Positions 6,027 to 14,566 of a stretch of DNA of 28,639 nt are shown piece by piece (the stretch's first letter is position 1; each line of letters begins with the position of its first letter). The position numbers and the translations under genes are program-made. The notes beneath the pieces were generated by a model. That model did no database searches. It worked only from the letters and a program-made list of their open reading frames with translations, and was not told where the DNA came from. The stretch comes from Erysipelotrichia bacterium (GTDB lineage: Bacteria; Bacillota_I; Bacilli_A; RFN20; CAG-826), in the NCBI GenBank assembly GCA_012511695.1, contig JAAZFO010000065.1, positions 1-28,639 of the forward strand. Reading direction: 5' to 3'.

Positions 6027-8645
6027 TTAATTCCCCTTATAACTGTCGATCAGAATCTGTTTCATGTCAGCAATTAAAGGCATTCTTGGGTTAGCCGGAG
6101 AACACTGGTCTTCATAAGCTAAATAAGCAATGTCATCAAGTTTCGCTAGCCAATCACTTTCTTTAATGTTGTAAGCCGAGAAATTTGGATCAACTCCGAC
6201 TTCTCTTAACAAAGCGATGACAGCACTAGCTAATGCTTCCACTCCTTCTTCAGGAGTATCGGCTTTCAAACCTAATAATTGAGCGATCTCTTGATAGCGC
6301 TCATGAGCCACATAATGATTATACTTCGGCCAAACATTTAATTTGGTCGGTATTTGACCGTTATAACGAATGACATGTGGTAAAACAATAGCGCAGGCCA
6401 AACCATGAGTCACGTCGAATTCACCACCAATTTTATGGGCTAAACTATGGGTGATTCCTAAAAACGCATTCGCAAAGGCCATCCCCGCAATCGTTGCCGC
6501 ATTGTGCATTTTTTCTCTAGCCTCTAAATCTTTAGCCCCGTATTTAACCGCTCGCGGTAAGTACTTGAAAACTAATTGAATAGCTTTTAAACACAAACCG
6601 TCAGTAAAATCATTAGCCATAATAGAGACATAGGCTTCAACAGCATGCGCTAAGGTGTCTAAACCAGTCATCGCCGTCGCATCTTTCGGTAAGTTGGTCG
6701 CAAATTCAGGGTCAACAATAGCAATGGTTGGAGTAAGAGAATAGTCAGCAAGTGGATATTTCTTTTTATTAACTTTATCCGAAATAACAGCAAAAGGTGT
6801 AACTTCACTCCCAGTGCCTGACGTTGTGGGGATACAAATTAATTTAGATTTTTTGCCTAACTCTGGATATTTGAAAGCCCTTTTACGGATATCCATAAAC
6901 TTTTGTTTTAAATCATCAAAATTGACTTCCGGATATTCATAAAATAACCACATCCCTTTAGCGCCATCCATCACGGAACCGCCGCCCAAAGCAATAATCG
7001 TATCGGGCTCAAAAACTTTCATCATTTCGGCTCCTTTTTTCACCGACAAAATATCTGGGTCTGGTTCGATACTGCTACATATTTGAATAACTGGCTTTTC
7101 TTTTCTTAAATTGAGCTGTTCTTCGATTTTATGCAAAAAACCGAGCTCAATCATCGTTTTATCAGTGACGATAAAAACTTTATGCATCTCTTTGCAATCT
7201 CTTAAATATTCAATCGAATTTCTTTCAAAATAAATTTTTGAAGGTACTTTGAACCATTGCATATTATTTCTCCTTTTGCCGACTTGTTTAATATTTAAGA
7301 GGTTTACAGCGCTGATATTACCACCGATAGAGTTATGGCCATAGGATCCACACCCCAAAGTCATCGATGGTAAGAATGAGTTATAGACATTGCCGATTCC
7401 CCCGAATGTAGCCGGGCTATTCCAAATTATTCTAATCGCCTTGACGAGTTTGCCAAAATCATCCGCCATAGCTTGATCTTTGCAATGGATAGCGGCACTA
7501 TGGCCGAGGCCGTGGAAAGCAACCATCGCAGCGGCTTTTTGGAAACCATCTTGCACATTTTCACTTCGAAGAAAAGCTAACACTGGTGATAATTTTTCAC
7601 GAGTTAGTGGCTCTTTTGGACCGATGACATCACAAAAAGCACCTAAAATTGAAGTGTCAGCAGGCACTTTAAAACCCGCCTGTTCCGCAATCCAAGCCGC
7701 GGATTGCCCTACTGCTTTAGCATTAAGAACGGCTTTTTCTACCTCTTTATCACCGGTGGCGTAACCAAACATATACCGAGATAGTTTTATTTTTTCTTCC
7801 TCATTAAGAAAATAAACTCGAAATCTCTTAAACGAGGAAATGGTTTCATCCCAAATATCTTGATCGATGATTATCGCTTGTTCCGAAGCACACACCATCC
7901 CGTGATCAAAAGCTTTACTTAAGACAATATCAGTTACCGCTTGTTCAATATCGCAGGATTTATTCATATAAGCAGGGGCATTGCCCGCGCCTACACCTAG
8001 AGCTGGTTTCCCGCAACTGTAAGCGGCTTTAACTAAAGCGTTGCCACCAGTTGCTAAAATTGTTGCCACCCCTGGATGGTTCATTAAAGCGGAAGTCGCT
8101 TTTAAACTTGGGTGTTCGATCCATTGAATACAGTTTTTTGGGGCACCAGCAGCTTCGGCGACTTCTTTCATAATAGCGGCGGCTTCTTTACTGCATTGCT
8201 GTGCCGAAGGATGAAAGGCAAAGATGACAGGGTTACGTGTTTTCAAACAAATCAATGCCTTAAAAAGAACAGTACTAGTGGGATTAGTCACCGGAGTAAT
8301 GCCGCAGATGACACCGACTGGTTCTGCAATTTCAGTAATACCAGTGACACTATTTTCACTAATGACACCGACAGTTTTTAAACGGTGCATATTGTTTTGC
8401 ACATATTCGCAAGCGAATAAATTTTTGACAGCTTTATCTTCAAAAACACCACGTTTAGTTTCTGCAATGGCTGCCTTTGCTAAAGAACCGTGATGGTCTA
8501 AACCTGCGACACAACACTTAGCGACGATATAATCGATTTGTTTTTGATCGAAAGTTTCAAATTCGCTAAGAGATTGTAAGCCGTTGGCGACGAGAGTGTT
8601 GATTTCTTCTAATACTTCTGGGGCAAATTTATTTTGTTCTAGCAT
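6027..8645 (-). CDS. adhE: Bifunctional acetaldehyde-CoA/alcohol dehydrogenase AdhE
   Basis: AdhE reduces acetyl-CoA to acetaldehyde and then to ethanol, oxidising two NADH, and usually assembles into spirosomes. At 872 residues it is full length. The N-terminal aldehyde dehydrogenase domain (about 1-440) has its catalytic Cys at C252 (HGMVCASEQ). The C-terminal iron-dependent alcohol dehydrogenase domain starts near 455 and carries GGGSVMDGAKG plus the Asp/His metal ligands in LDTLAHAVEAY and THSLAHKIGGEFDVTHG. An AGGAGG lies upstream of the ATG, and rex is only 12 bases away on the same strand, so rex-adhE is an operon. Control by Rex in response to NADH is likely from family knowledge. The stop is TAA. 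Confidence 0.98.
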   Translation of the reverse strand: MLEQNKFAPEVLEEINTLVANGLQSLSEFETFDQKQIDYIVAKCCVAGLDHHGSLAKAAIAETKRGVFEDKAVKNLFACEYVQNNMHRLKTVGVISENSVTGITEIAEPVGVICGITPVTNPTSTVLFKALICLKTRNPVIFAFHPSAQQCSKEAAAIMKEVAEAAGAPKNCIQWIEHPSLKATSALMNHPGVATILATGGNALVKAAYSCGKPALGVGAGNAPAYMNKSCDIEQAVTDIVLSKAFDHGMVCASEQAIIIDQDIWDETISSFKRFRVYFLNEEEKIKLSRYMFGYATGDKEVEKAVLNAKAVGQSAAWIAEQAGFKVPADTSILGAFCDVIGPKEPLTREKLSPVLAFLRSENVQDGFQKAAAMVAFHGLGHSAAIHCKDQAMADDFGKLVKAIRIIWNSPATFGGIGNVYNSFLPSMTLGCGSYGHNSIGGNISAVNLLNIKQVGKRRNNMQWFKVPSKIYFERNSIEYLRDCKEMHKVFIVTDKTMIELGFLHKIEEQLNLRKEKPVIQICSSIEPDPDILSVKKGAEMMKVFEPDTIIALGGGSVMDGAKGMWLFYEYPEVNFDDLKQKFMDIRKRAFKYPELGKKSKLICIPTTSGTGSEVTPFAVISDKVNKKKYPLADYSLTPTIAIVDPEFATNLPKDATAMTGLDTLAHAVEAYVSIMANDFTDGLCLKAIQLVFKYLPRAVKYGAKDLEAREKMHNAATIAGMAFANAFLGITHSLAHKIGGEFDVTHGLACAIVLPHVIRYNGQIPTKLNVWPKYNHYVAHERYQEIAQLLGLKADTPEEGVEALASAVIALLREVGVDPNFSAYNIKESDWLAKLDDIAYLAYEDQCSPANPRMPLIADMKQILIDSYKGN

Positions 8646-8657
8646 GTCAATTACCTC

Positions 8658-9290
8658 CTAGGTTTTTTGGTTGATACGATGAGCAAGGATGGCGAGTGAG
8701 GCAGCAAAATCGAAATTTTCAATAACGATTTCTTTTGGGGCATCGAGGTGCATGGGCACAAAATTCCAAATAGCCACAATGCCGAGACTCACTAATTTAT
8801 CGACAATATCTTGGCTGACAGATTTTGGGGTGGTGAGAATCGCAATTTTGATATTTTTTTCAAAAATAATCCGCGACAGTTCCCCTAAATCATAAATAGG
8901 TTTTTCAGCGAGAGTTGAGTTGACAAGTGCGGGATCAATATCAAATCCAGCAACGATTTCTAATCCGAAATCGCCAAACCCTCTAAATGACATCAGGGCA
9001 CTTCCCAGATGACCGACACCGATCAATATCGCCTCATTAATTTTTTTATAACCAAGAAAATTTTTTAAATATTCGATGAGATCTCCGACTTCGCGTTGAC
9101 GACCTGGCAAAGCTTTTTTCGGAGAGATAAGTTGTAGGTCCTTGCGTACTTGCTCTTCAGAACAGGACATCATGTCCGCGATTTGTCTTGATGAAACCTT
9201 GTCAATTCCACTATTTCGCAACGACAGTAAAAAATTGAGATATACTGGATATCTTTCTAATTGACGTAATGAGACTTTTTTACTTTTCAT
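8658..9290 (-). CDS. rex: Redox-sensing transcriptional repressor Rex
   Basis: Rex is a dimeric repressor that binds DNA when NADH/NAD+ is low and releases it when NADH rises, opening fermentative genes such as adhE. It has an N-terminal winged helix (about 1-80, with SSRQIADMMSCSEEQVRKDL as recognition region) and a Rossmann domain starting AILIGVGHLGSAL (GVGHLG at 91-96). The 210-residue length is typical. It is the first gene of a rex-adhE unit and diverges from the oxidoreductase at 9429. The ATG lacks a clear ribosome binding site (ACCGAAAGT precedes it), suggesting low expression. A GGTA-A6-TACC inverted repeat just upstream could serve autoregulation. The stop is TAG. Confidence 0.97.
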   Translation of the reverse strand: MKSKKVSLRQLERYPVYLNFLLSLRNSGIDKVSSRQIADMMSCSEEQVRKDLQLISPKKALPGRQREVGDLIEYLKNFLGYKKINEAILIGVGHLGSALMSFRGFGDFGLEIVAGFDIDPALVNSTLAEKPIYDLGELSRIIFEKNIKIAILTTPKSVSQDIVDKLVSLGIVAIWNFVPMHLDAPKEIVIENFDFAASLAILAHRINQKT

Positions 9291-9295
9291 ACTTT

Positions 9296-9310
9296 CGGTA
9301 TTTTTTTACC
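9296..9310. promoter_or_regulatory. Inverted repeat just upstream of the rex start codon
   Basis: On the minus strand GGTA-A6-TACC sits within 20 bases of the rex ATG, where a ribosome binding site would be expected. The sequence TACCGAA recurs in opposite orientation at 9354-9360, so the rex promoter is flanked by an inverted pair. It is a plausible autoregulatory site, but it does not resemble the canonical Rex box. Confidence 0.3.
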
Positions 9311-9316
9311 AAACTA

Positions 9317-9345
9317 TTTATACCCTATCTTTTAAAATTAATCAA
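9317..9345 (-). promoter_or_regulatory. Promoter of rex-adhE
   Basis: On the minus strand TTGATT (9345-9340), a 17-base spacer and TATAAA (9322-9317) give a good SigA-type promoter. It begins about 27 bases before the rex start codon, implying a short leader that contains the GGTA/TACC repeat. Confidence 0.6.
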
Positions 9346-9362
9346 TAATTATTTACCGAATT

Positions 9363-9380
9363 AATTCAAAGTGTTGAATT
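9363..9380. promoter_or_regulatory. 18-bp palindromic operator candidate in the rex/oxidoreductase intergenic region
   Basis: AATTCAA-AGTG-TTGAATT is a perfect inverted repeat with 7-base arms and a 4-base centre, the same layout as Rex operators (7-4-7). The arms do not match the known Rex consensus. It overlaps the probable -35 of the plus-strand oxidoreductase gene and lies about 20 bases upstream of the rex -35, so a bound protein could control both genes. Confidence 0.45.
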
Positions 9381-9404
9381 TCTCACTCTACTGTGTGCTA
9401 AAAT
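9374..9404 (+). promoter_or_regulatory. Promoter of the flavin oxidoreductase gene
   Basis: An extended -10, TGCTAAAAT (TAAAAT at 9399-9404), lies 24 bases before the ATG. A TTGAAT at 9374-9379 could act as -35, though the 19-base spacer is long; an extended -10 can compensate. The -35 is the right half of the 18-bp palindrome. The 9-mer ATTTCTCAC (9378-9386) is shared with the hydC promoter. Confidence 0.5.
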
Positions 9405-9428
9405 AAATTTATAGGCAAGGTACATAGT

Positions 9429-11501
9429 ATGAAAAAAATTTATAAACCTTTATTTACCCCTTGGAAAATTCGTGACGTGGAAATAAAAAACCGTATCGTG
9501 ATGACCTCGATGGGTGGCACTTCTATTTTTGGGTGGATGGAACCAGCGCACTTTGATAAAGAAGCAGCTAACTTCTTACTAGAAAGAGCAAGAAACAATG
9601 TTGGTTTAATTCTTCCTGGCATTGCGCCAATTAGAAATCCGATGATGGGTGGTTGGCTTTATTCCAATAAGCGGATGTTTAAAAAACTCAAACCGTTTAT
9701 GGAAGAAATCCACAAAACTGGCGCTAAGCTTTTTGTGCAATTAACGGCTGGTTTTGGTCGCGTGATGGCGATTAATGACATCATGGTCAAAGCTAGTAAA
9801 AACAAATTCATCGGTGGTTTACTTAAACCGATTTTTAATATGGATTGGATTAATGCCTCTCCGAGTGTTTTGCCAAATCGCTGGGATGAAACGGTGATAA
9901 CAAAACAAATAAGCGAAAAACAAATTCTTCAACTCATCGATGGTTTTGCTAAAGTTGCAAAATTATGCCAAGAAGCCGGAGTTGATGGTGTTGAAATTCA
10001 CGCCGTTCATGAAGGGTATTTATTAGATCAGTTCACCCTTCCCTATTCCAACTTTAGAACTGATAAATGGGGTGGGAGTTTTGAAAATCGCTACCGCTTT
10101 CCAGTGGAAATCGTCAAAGCGATTAAAAAAGTATGCGGTGAAAACTATCCAGTTACTTTAAGATATTCGGTCGTCAGTAAAACAAAAGCTTTCGGCAGTG
10201 GCGCGATGCCAAACGAGGAATTCATAGAAATCGGTCGCGCGATGAAAGAAAGCGAAAGAGCGGCTAAATACTTACAAGACGCTGGCTACGACATGCTCAA
10301 CTGCGACAATGGCACTTATGATGCGTGGTATTGGGCACACCCGCCCGGCTATATGCCTAAAAATTGTAATCTTGAGGATGCGTCTCACATTAAAAAATTT
10401 GTTGATATTCCTATTGTTGTTGCTGGTCGCATGACACCTAAAGTGGCAGCGGAAGCCATTAAAGATGGTCAGATTGATGCTATGGGTGTTGCCCGCCAAT
10501 TTCTTGTTGATCCAGCTTGGGTCACCAAATTAATGGCAGGCAAAGAAGAAGAAATTATGCCGTGTATTCACTGCCATAATGCCTGTTTTAATATGGCTCA
10601 TTATAAAGGAGTGGCTAACGATCAACCTTTATATGACGCTTTACACATGGCGCGGTGTGCACTTAATCCAACGACCATGCAAGTAAATAAATATAAAATT
10701 GTTCCCGCAAAGAAAGTAAAAAATATCGCCGTAGTCGGCGGAGGTATTGGTGGCATGGAGACAGCAATTGTTTTAGCCAAAAGAGGCCACGCGGTTTCGG
10801 TATTTGAAAAAACCGATCAACTCGGTGGGGTTTTTGTAAATGCGACCACACCAGACTTTAAAGAAGCGGAACGCAACTTATTGCAGTGGTACCGTAGTGA
10901 GATCAAAAAATACAAAAATATTAAAGTATCTTTAAATGCCTCCATTAATTGTAGTACCTGTTTAGTTAAACAAGGGCAATTCGATCACATAGTCGTTGCC
11001 ACTGGCTCAAAAGCCAAGAGTCTAAATGTCCAAGGCATCCAATTAGCCGTTGAAGCTCTTGATTACTTAAAAGATAGAAATGGTGATTATGGCGAAAATC
11101 CAATCGTAGTTGGCGGAAGCTTAACCGGTTGTGAAATTGCCTATGACTTAAGTCTGGCCGGTAAAAAACCGAGTATTATTGAAATGAAAAATGATTTAAT
11201 CGCAACGCCAGGAGTTTGTCTTGCTAACTCATCTTATTTAAGAGATTACTTCTTATTACACAAAACACCAGTCTACTTAGAAGCCAAAGTAAAAGAGATT
11301 CGGGAGGACGGTGTTGTTGTCGTTGATAAAGAAGGTGAAGAGTCATTCATCGCCGGTAGCAAAGTCATCATCTCAATTGGCTATACGCCAGCGCCACAAT
11401 TTAAAAAAGGTAAAAACATCCACTTTGTTGGTGATTGCCATTCGGTCGGTAATCTTCGCACCGTCATCTGGCGCGCTTGGGATGTGGCGATGAGATTATA
11501 A
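9429..11501 (+). CDS. NADH:flavin oxidoreductase / 2-enoate reductase family (FadH/BaiCD-like)
   Basis: This large flavo-iron-sulfur oxidoreductase of the Old Yellow Enzyme superfamily probably reduces an activated C=C bond of an unsaturated acid, acyl-CoA or steroid-like substrate with NAD(P)H. The 690 residues show the expected order: FMN TIM barrel (about 1-365; KNRIVMTSMG near the start, catalytic-region EIHAVHEGYLLDQF with H191 and H194), a [4Fe-4S] site (C379, C382, C386, C410), then a FAD/NAD Rossmann pair (GGGIGGMETA at 437-446 and VVGGSLTGCEIA further on). It is the only plus-strand gene and diverges from rex, so NADH-linked control is plausible. Members include 2,4-dienoyl-CoA reductase, 2-enoate reductase, BaiCD/BaiH and trimethylamine dehydrogenase; the substrate cannot be read from the sequence. 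An AAGG precedes the ATG. The stop is TAA. Confidence 0.9.
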   Translation: MKKIYKPLFTPWKIRDVEIKNRIVMTSMGGTSIFGWMEPAHFDKEAANFLLERARNNVGLILPGIAPIRNPMMGGWLYSNKRMFKKLKPFMEEIHKTGAKLFVQLTAGFGRVMAINDIMVKASKNKFIGGLLKPIFNMDWINASPSVLPNRWDETVITKQISEKQILQLIDGFAKVAKLCQEAGVDGVEIHAVHEGYLLDQFTLPYSNFRTDKWGGSFENRYRFPVEIVKAIKKVCGENYPVTLRYSVVSKTKAFGSGAMPNEEFIEIGRAMKESERAAKYLQDAGYDMLNCDNGTYDAWYWAHPPGYMPKNCNLEDASHIKKFVDIPIVVAGRMTPKVAAEAIKDGQIDAMGVARQFLVDPAWVTKLMAGKEEEIMPCIHCHNACFNMAHYKGVANDQPLYDALHMARCALNPTTMQVNKYKIVPAKKVKNIAVVGGGIGGMETAIVLAKRGHAVSVFEKTDQLGGVFVNATTPDFKEAERNLLQWYRSEIKKYKNIKVSLNASINCSTCLVKQGQFDHIVVATGSKAKSLNVQGIQLAVEALDYLKDRNGDYGENPIVVGGSLTGCEIAYDLSLAGKKPSIIEMKNDLIATPGVCLANSSYLRDYFLLHKTPVYLEAKVKEIREDGVVVVDKEGEESFIAGSKVIISIGYTPAPQFKKGKNIHFVGDCHSVGNLRTVIWRAWDVAMRL

Positions 11502-11516
11502 AGATTACTTAAAAAG

Positions 11517-11549
11517 AAAAGCACCGGTTAGTAAACAGGTGCTTTTTTA
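11517..11549. terminator. Bidirectional terminator between the oxidoreductase gene and gpsA
   Basis: AAAAGCACC (11517-11525) and GGTGCTTTT (11538-11546) are perfect inverted repeats with T-runs on both sides. It sits between the convergent ends of the plus-strand oxidoreductase (stop 11501) and minus-strand gpsA (stop 11564), so it can serve both. Confidence 0.9.
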
Positions 11550-11563
11550 TCAGCTTTCTATTG

Positions 11564-12571
11564 TTAATAAAAATTAATTTCGTTTTGTTTTTTTCTTGCG
11601 AATAAGGCGCTCACTGCTTCTCTGACTGCCATTTTGCCTTCTACGATACGATAAACACTATCAATAATCGGTAGTGATAAATCATATTTTTTTTCTAAAG
11701 CAATCGCGGCTTTTAAACAATTGAGCCCTTCGACAACCATTCCTACTTTGGCTAATGTTTCTTGCAAAGAATAACCTTGGCCCAACAAATAACCCGCCTG
11801 ATAATTTCTCGACTGCGCACTAGTCGCTGTTACAACGATATCGCCGATTCCAGTTAAGCCGGAAAAAGTTTCAACATTAGCGCCCATTGCTAACCCGATA
11901 CAGATAATTTCTCTTAGGCCGCGTGTGATTAAGGCTGCCTTAGCATTATCTCCGTAACCCAAACCATCACTCATACCAGTAGCGATAGCGATAATGTTTT
12001 TTAAAGCGCCACAAATCTCGACACCCAAAATATCTTGATTGGTATAAACTCTTAAACACTTAGATGAATAAAAGACATTTTGAATAATTTCAGCATACTT
12101 TAAATCTTCGCAGGCAGCGACAATACAAGAAGGTAGCTCGAGAGCCACTTCTTCAGCGTGAGTCGGTCCAGAAAGAGCGACTATCGGAAGGTTTTTTTCT
12201 TTTAAGGTATCGCGAATAGCCTCGCTAGTCGTCAATAATGTCCCTTCCTCAATGCCTTTTGCCACCGTGACAATAATTTGCTCGCCAGACAGAAAAGGAC
12301 ACGCCAGAAGGGCTGTTTCGCGCACAAAAACCGAAGGGGTAGCAAAAACAATGATGTCTTGATCGCGGACACTTTCAACTATCTCCGTAGAAAAGTAAAT
12401 TTTTGAATTTAATTTAACACCTGGAAGATTCGGGTGTGTTAAGTTTTTTTCTAAAGCATCTTTTTCATGAGGAAACTTGGACCACAAGGTTACTTGATGG
12501 CCGATGCCCGTTAATAAATTTGCTAACGCTGTGCCCCAAGTGCCGGAGCCTAATATGCCGATTTTTTTCAT
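11564..12571 (-). CDS. gpsA: Glycerol-3-phosphate dehydrogenase [NAD(P)+]
   Basis: GpsA reduces dihydroxyacetone phosphate to sn-glycerol 3-phosphate in the cytoplasm, feeding phospholipid synthesis. The N-terminal NAD(P) site is GILGSGTWGTALA (GSGTWG at 8-13). The catalytic Lys lies in GALKNIIAIATG, followed by the family motif KAALITRGLREI. The 335-residue length is normal. It stands alone: a terminator closes the ribosomal operon just upstream (12685-12716), and the bidirectional terminator at 11517-11549 follows. Only a weak ribosome binding site (AGAAAG) is visible, and no convincing promoter. Unlike in many Bacilli, it does not neighbour der or plsY here. The stop is TAA. Confidence 0.97.
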   Translation of the reverse strand: MKKIGILGSGTWGTALANLLTGIGHQVTLWSKFPHEKDALEKNLTHPNLPGVKLNSKIYFSTEIVESVRDQDIIVFATPSVFVRETALLACPFLSGEQIIVTVAKGIEEGTLLTTSEAIRDTLKEKNLPIVALSGPTHAEEVALELPSCIVAACEDLKYAEIIQNVFYSSKCLRVYTNQDILGVEICGALKNIIAIATGMSDGLGYGDNAKAALITRGLREIICIGLAMGANVETFSGLTGIGDIVVTATSAQSRNYQAGYLLGQGYSLQETLAKVGMVVEGLNCLKAAIALEKKYDLSLPIIDSVYRIVEGKMAVREAVSALFARKKQNEINFY

Positions 12572-12684
12572 ATATTATTTAATCTTTCTAATTCGTTTTT
12601 AACTCCTGCGTTATAATGCTTTACATTTTACCCTTTACGTCTTGGAAATGGAAATAAAAGTAATTGAGCGTGTTTATTGAGAAA

Positions 12685-12716
12685 AAAATACCCCGTCCAT
12701 TAAAGGTGGGGTATTT
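12685..12716 (-). terminator. Terminator of the S10-spc-alpha super-operon
   Basis: AATACCCC pairs with GGGGTATT across a 13-base loop, and on the minus strand a run of seven T follows. It lies about 35 bases after the rplQ stop. A shorter T-run on the plus side also exists, but no plus-strand gene reads into it. Confidence 0.92.
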
Positions 12717-12749
12717 TACTTTTACTTTGTATCTTAGTGAAAAAAACGA

Positions 12750-13157
12750 TTAATCGACCCAAGTAACTAAAACGATTGGGGCGTTGTCACCACGACGATT
12801 TCCTAATTTAAATTGTCTGGTATAGCCACCATTACGATCTTTCATTTTTGGACCGATATCAGCGAATAATTTATCTAACGCTGTCGCATTAGTTTTTTTA
12901 TCAGCAACGATGTTGCGAACGAATCTCGCCGCTTGGCGTTTAGCGTTCATCACATCTTCACTCTTGGCCAAAGTCACTAAACGGTCAGCTTCTTTGATCA
13001 CGTCTTTAGAAACGGCCGCGGTCACTTTAATAGCGCCGTGAATAATCAAATCAGTGACGACATTACGAAGCATGTTTTCATGTTTGCTCTTGGTATATGG
13101 GGCTTTAAATCTAACGCCAGCTTTTCCGCGAACATTTTTTCTACCTTGTGTTGCCAT
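12750..13157 (-). CDS. rplQ: Large ribosomal subunit protein L17
   Basis: L17 lies near the peptide exit tunnel of the 50S subunit. The sequence begins RKNVRGKAGVRFK, then carries LRNVVTDLIIHGAIKVTAAVSKDVIKEADRLVTLAK, recognisable as the helical L17 core, and ends in VLVTWVD. At 135 residues it is a little longer than typical bacterial L17. It is the last gene of the super-operon, 14 bases after rpoA, and is followed by the terminator at 12685-12716. The stop is TAA. Confidence 0.96.
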   Translation of the reverse strand: MATQGRKNVRGKAGVRFKAPYTKSKHENMLRNVVTDLIIHGAIKVTAAVSKDVIKEADRLVTLAKSEDVMNAKRQAARFVRNIVADKKTNATALDKLFADIGPKMKDRNGGYTRQFKLGNRRGDNAPIVLVTWVD

Positions 13158-13171
13158 ATTAGTTGACCTCC

Positions 13172-14137
13172 CTATTCAAAATCTTTGAATGATAAGCCAT
13201 AAGCCGCAAGTTTCTCTTTAATTTCTTTAAGAGACTTCTTGCCAAGATTTTTGACCTTCATCATTTCTTCTTCGGTTTTTTCTGTGAGTTCTAAGACGGT
13301 AGCGACACCTGCTCTTTTCAAACAGTTATAAGAACGAACCGATAAATCGAGTTCTTCAATAATGAAGTTCTCATATTTATTTTCTTCCACTTCGACGATA
13401 TCTTTTTCGATGTTGATATCGCGAGCGATGTCCGCCACATCGAGAAATTTTGCAAAGTGGTCAATTAAAATTTTTGCTCCTAACGCAAGTGCTTCTTGCG
13501 GAAGCATCGAGCCGTTAGTCCATACCTCAATTGTTAAGATATCAAAACGGCTATCGTGGCCGACACGTGTGCCATCAACGTTAAAGTTAGCTTTTTTAAC
13601 TGGTGAATAATTACTATCGGTACAAATAGTGCCGAATGGTAACGACGAGAACAATGTTTTGTTATATTCGCCAGTGACGAAACCACGACCATTACGGGCA
13701 TGTAAAATCATATGTAATGAGCCGCTGTCAGTGACATTAGCAATGACTAACTCTGGATTAACAATCTGAACGCTAGAAGGGCAAATAATATCGCCAGCTT
13801 TAACAACAGCAGGGCCGGTGACATTAATTTCTAAACGTTTATTCGACAAATCTTCGCTATCGATACGCAATACTAAATCTTTTAAGTTCAAGATGATAGT
13901 CGTCATATCTTCTTCCACGCCTGGAAGGGCAGTGAATTCGTGACGGGCTCCCTCGACTTCAACCGCATAAACGGATGCGCCAGGTAGAGCGGATAATAAA
14001 ACTCTGCGTAAGGCATTACCTAAAGTGAGACCGAAACCTCTTTCCAAGGGTTCTATAACAAAGCGACCATAGTTTTCCTTGTCATCATAATCAGCTTGAG
14101 TAATACCAAATCTTTCAAATGGATTTGCAATTTTCAT
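13172..14137 (-). CDS. rpoA: RNA polymerase alpha subunit
   Basis: The alpha subunit dimer nucleates assembly of core RNA polymerase. The N-terminal assembly domain (about 1-230) shows EPLERGFGLTLGNALRRVLL and ALPGVEEDMTTIILNLK. The C-terminal DNA/activator-binding domain (about 255-321) shows LDLSVRSYNCLKRAGV and KNLGKKSLKEIKEKL. The 321-residue length is normal. It sits between rpsK and rplQ as in Firmicutes. There is no rpsD here, which also fits Firmicutes, where rpsD is usually elsewhere. The stop is TAG. Confidence 0.98.
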   Translation of the reverse strand: MKIANPFERFGITQADYDDKENYGRFVIEPLERGFGLTLGNALRRVLLSALPGASVYAVEVEGARHEFTALPGVEEDMTTIILNLKDLVLRIDSEDLSNKRLEINVTGPAVVKAGDIICPSSVQIVNPELVIANVTDSGSLHMILHARNGRGFVTGEYNKTLFSSLPFGTICTDSNYSPVKKANFNVDGTRVGHDSRFDILTIEVWTNGSMLPQEALALGAKILIDHFAKFLDVADIARDINIEKDIVEVEENKYENFIIEELDLSVRSYNCLKRAGVATVLELTEKTEEEMMKVKNLGKKSLKEIKEKLAAYGLSFKDFE

Positions 14138-14161
14138 AACTTACTTCCCTCCTAATTTAAG

Positions 14162-14548
14162 TTAGCCACGTGGTTTTTTTGGTGGGCGGCAGCCATTGTG
14201 CGGAATTGGAGTTGTATCAACTATTGATAATACTTGTAAGCCCGCCACAGCCAGGGAACGGATAGCTCCTTCTCGACCTGGTCCTGGACCTTTAACATTG
14301 ACATCGACTTGACGAATGCCTTGATCATAAGCCGCTCTGCCGGCAGCTTCTGAAGCTTGCATCGCGGCAAATGGAGTGCTCTTTCTTGCGCCTTTGAAAC
14401 CATTAGCGCCGGCGCTGCTCCATGCAAGAGCATTACCTTTTTCATCACAAATAGTGATAATAGTATTATTGAAAGTCGCGTGGATGTGAGCCACACCACG
14501 AGTAAAGGTACGTTTGACTCTCCTTTTACGAATTGTAGTTCTAGCCAT
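14162..14548 (-). CDS. rpsK: Small ribosomal subunit protein S11
   Basis: S11 binds the 16S rRNA platform near the E site. It shows the signature ATFNNTIITICDEKGNALAW, VNVKGPGPGREGAIRSL and the conserved C-terminus DTTPIPHNGCRPPKKPRG. The 128-residue length is normal. It starts 18 bases after rpsM and is followed by rpoA. The stop is TAA. Confidence 0.98.
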   Translation of the reverse strand: MARTTIRKRRVKRTFTRGVAHIHATFNNTIITICDEKGNALAWSSAGANGFKGARKSTPFAAMQASEAAGRAAYDQGIRQVDVNVKGPGPGREGAIRSLAVAGLQVLSIVDTTPIPHNGCRPPKKPRG

Positions 14549-14566
14549 AAAGCTTTACTCCTTTCA

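Noticed and set aside
12572..12684. Small gene between gpsA and the rplQ terminator
   Set aside because: A GGAG near 12600 has no plausible start and coding frame after it; it is more likely gpsA leader sequence.
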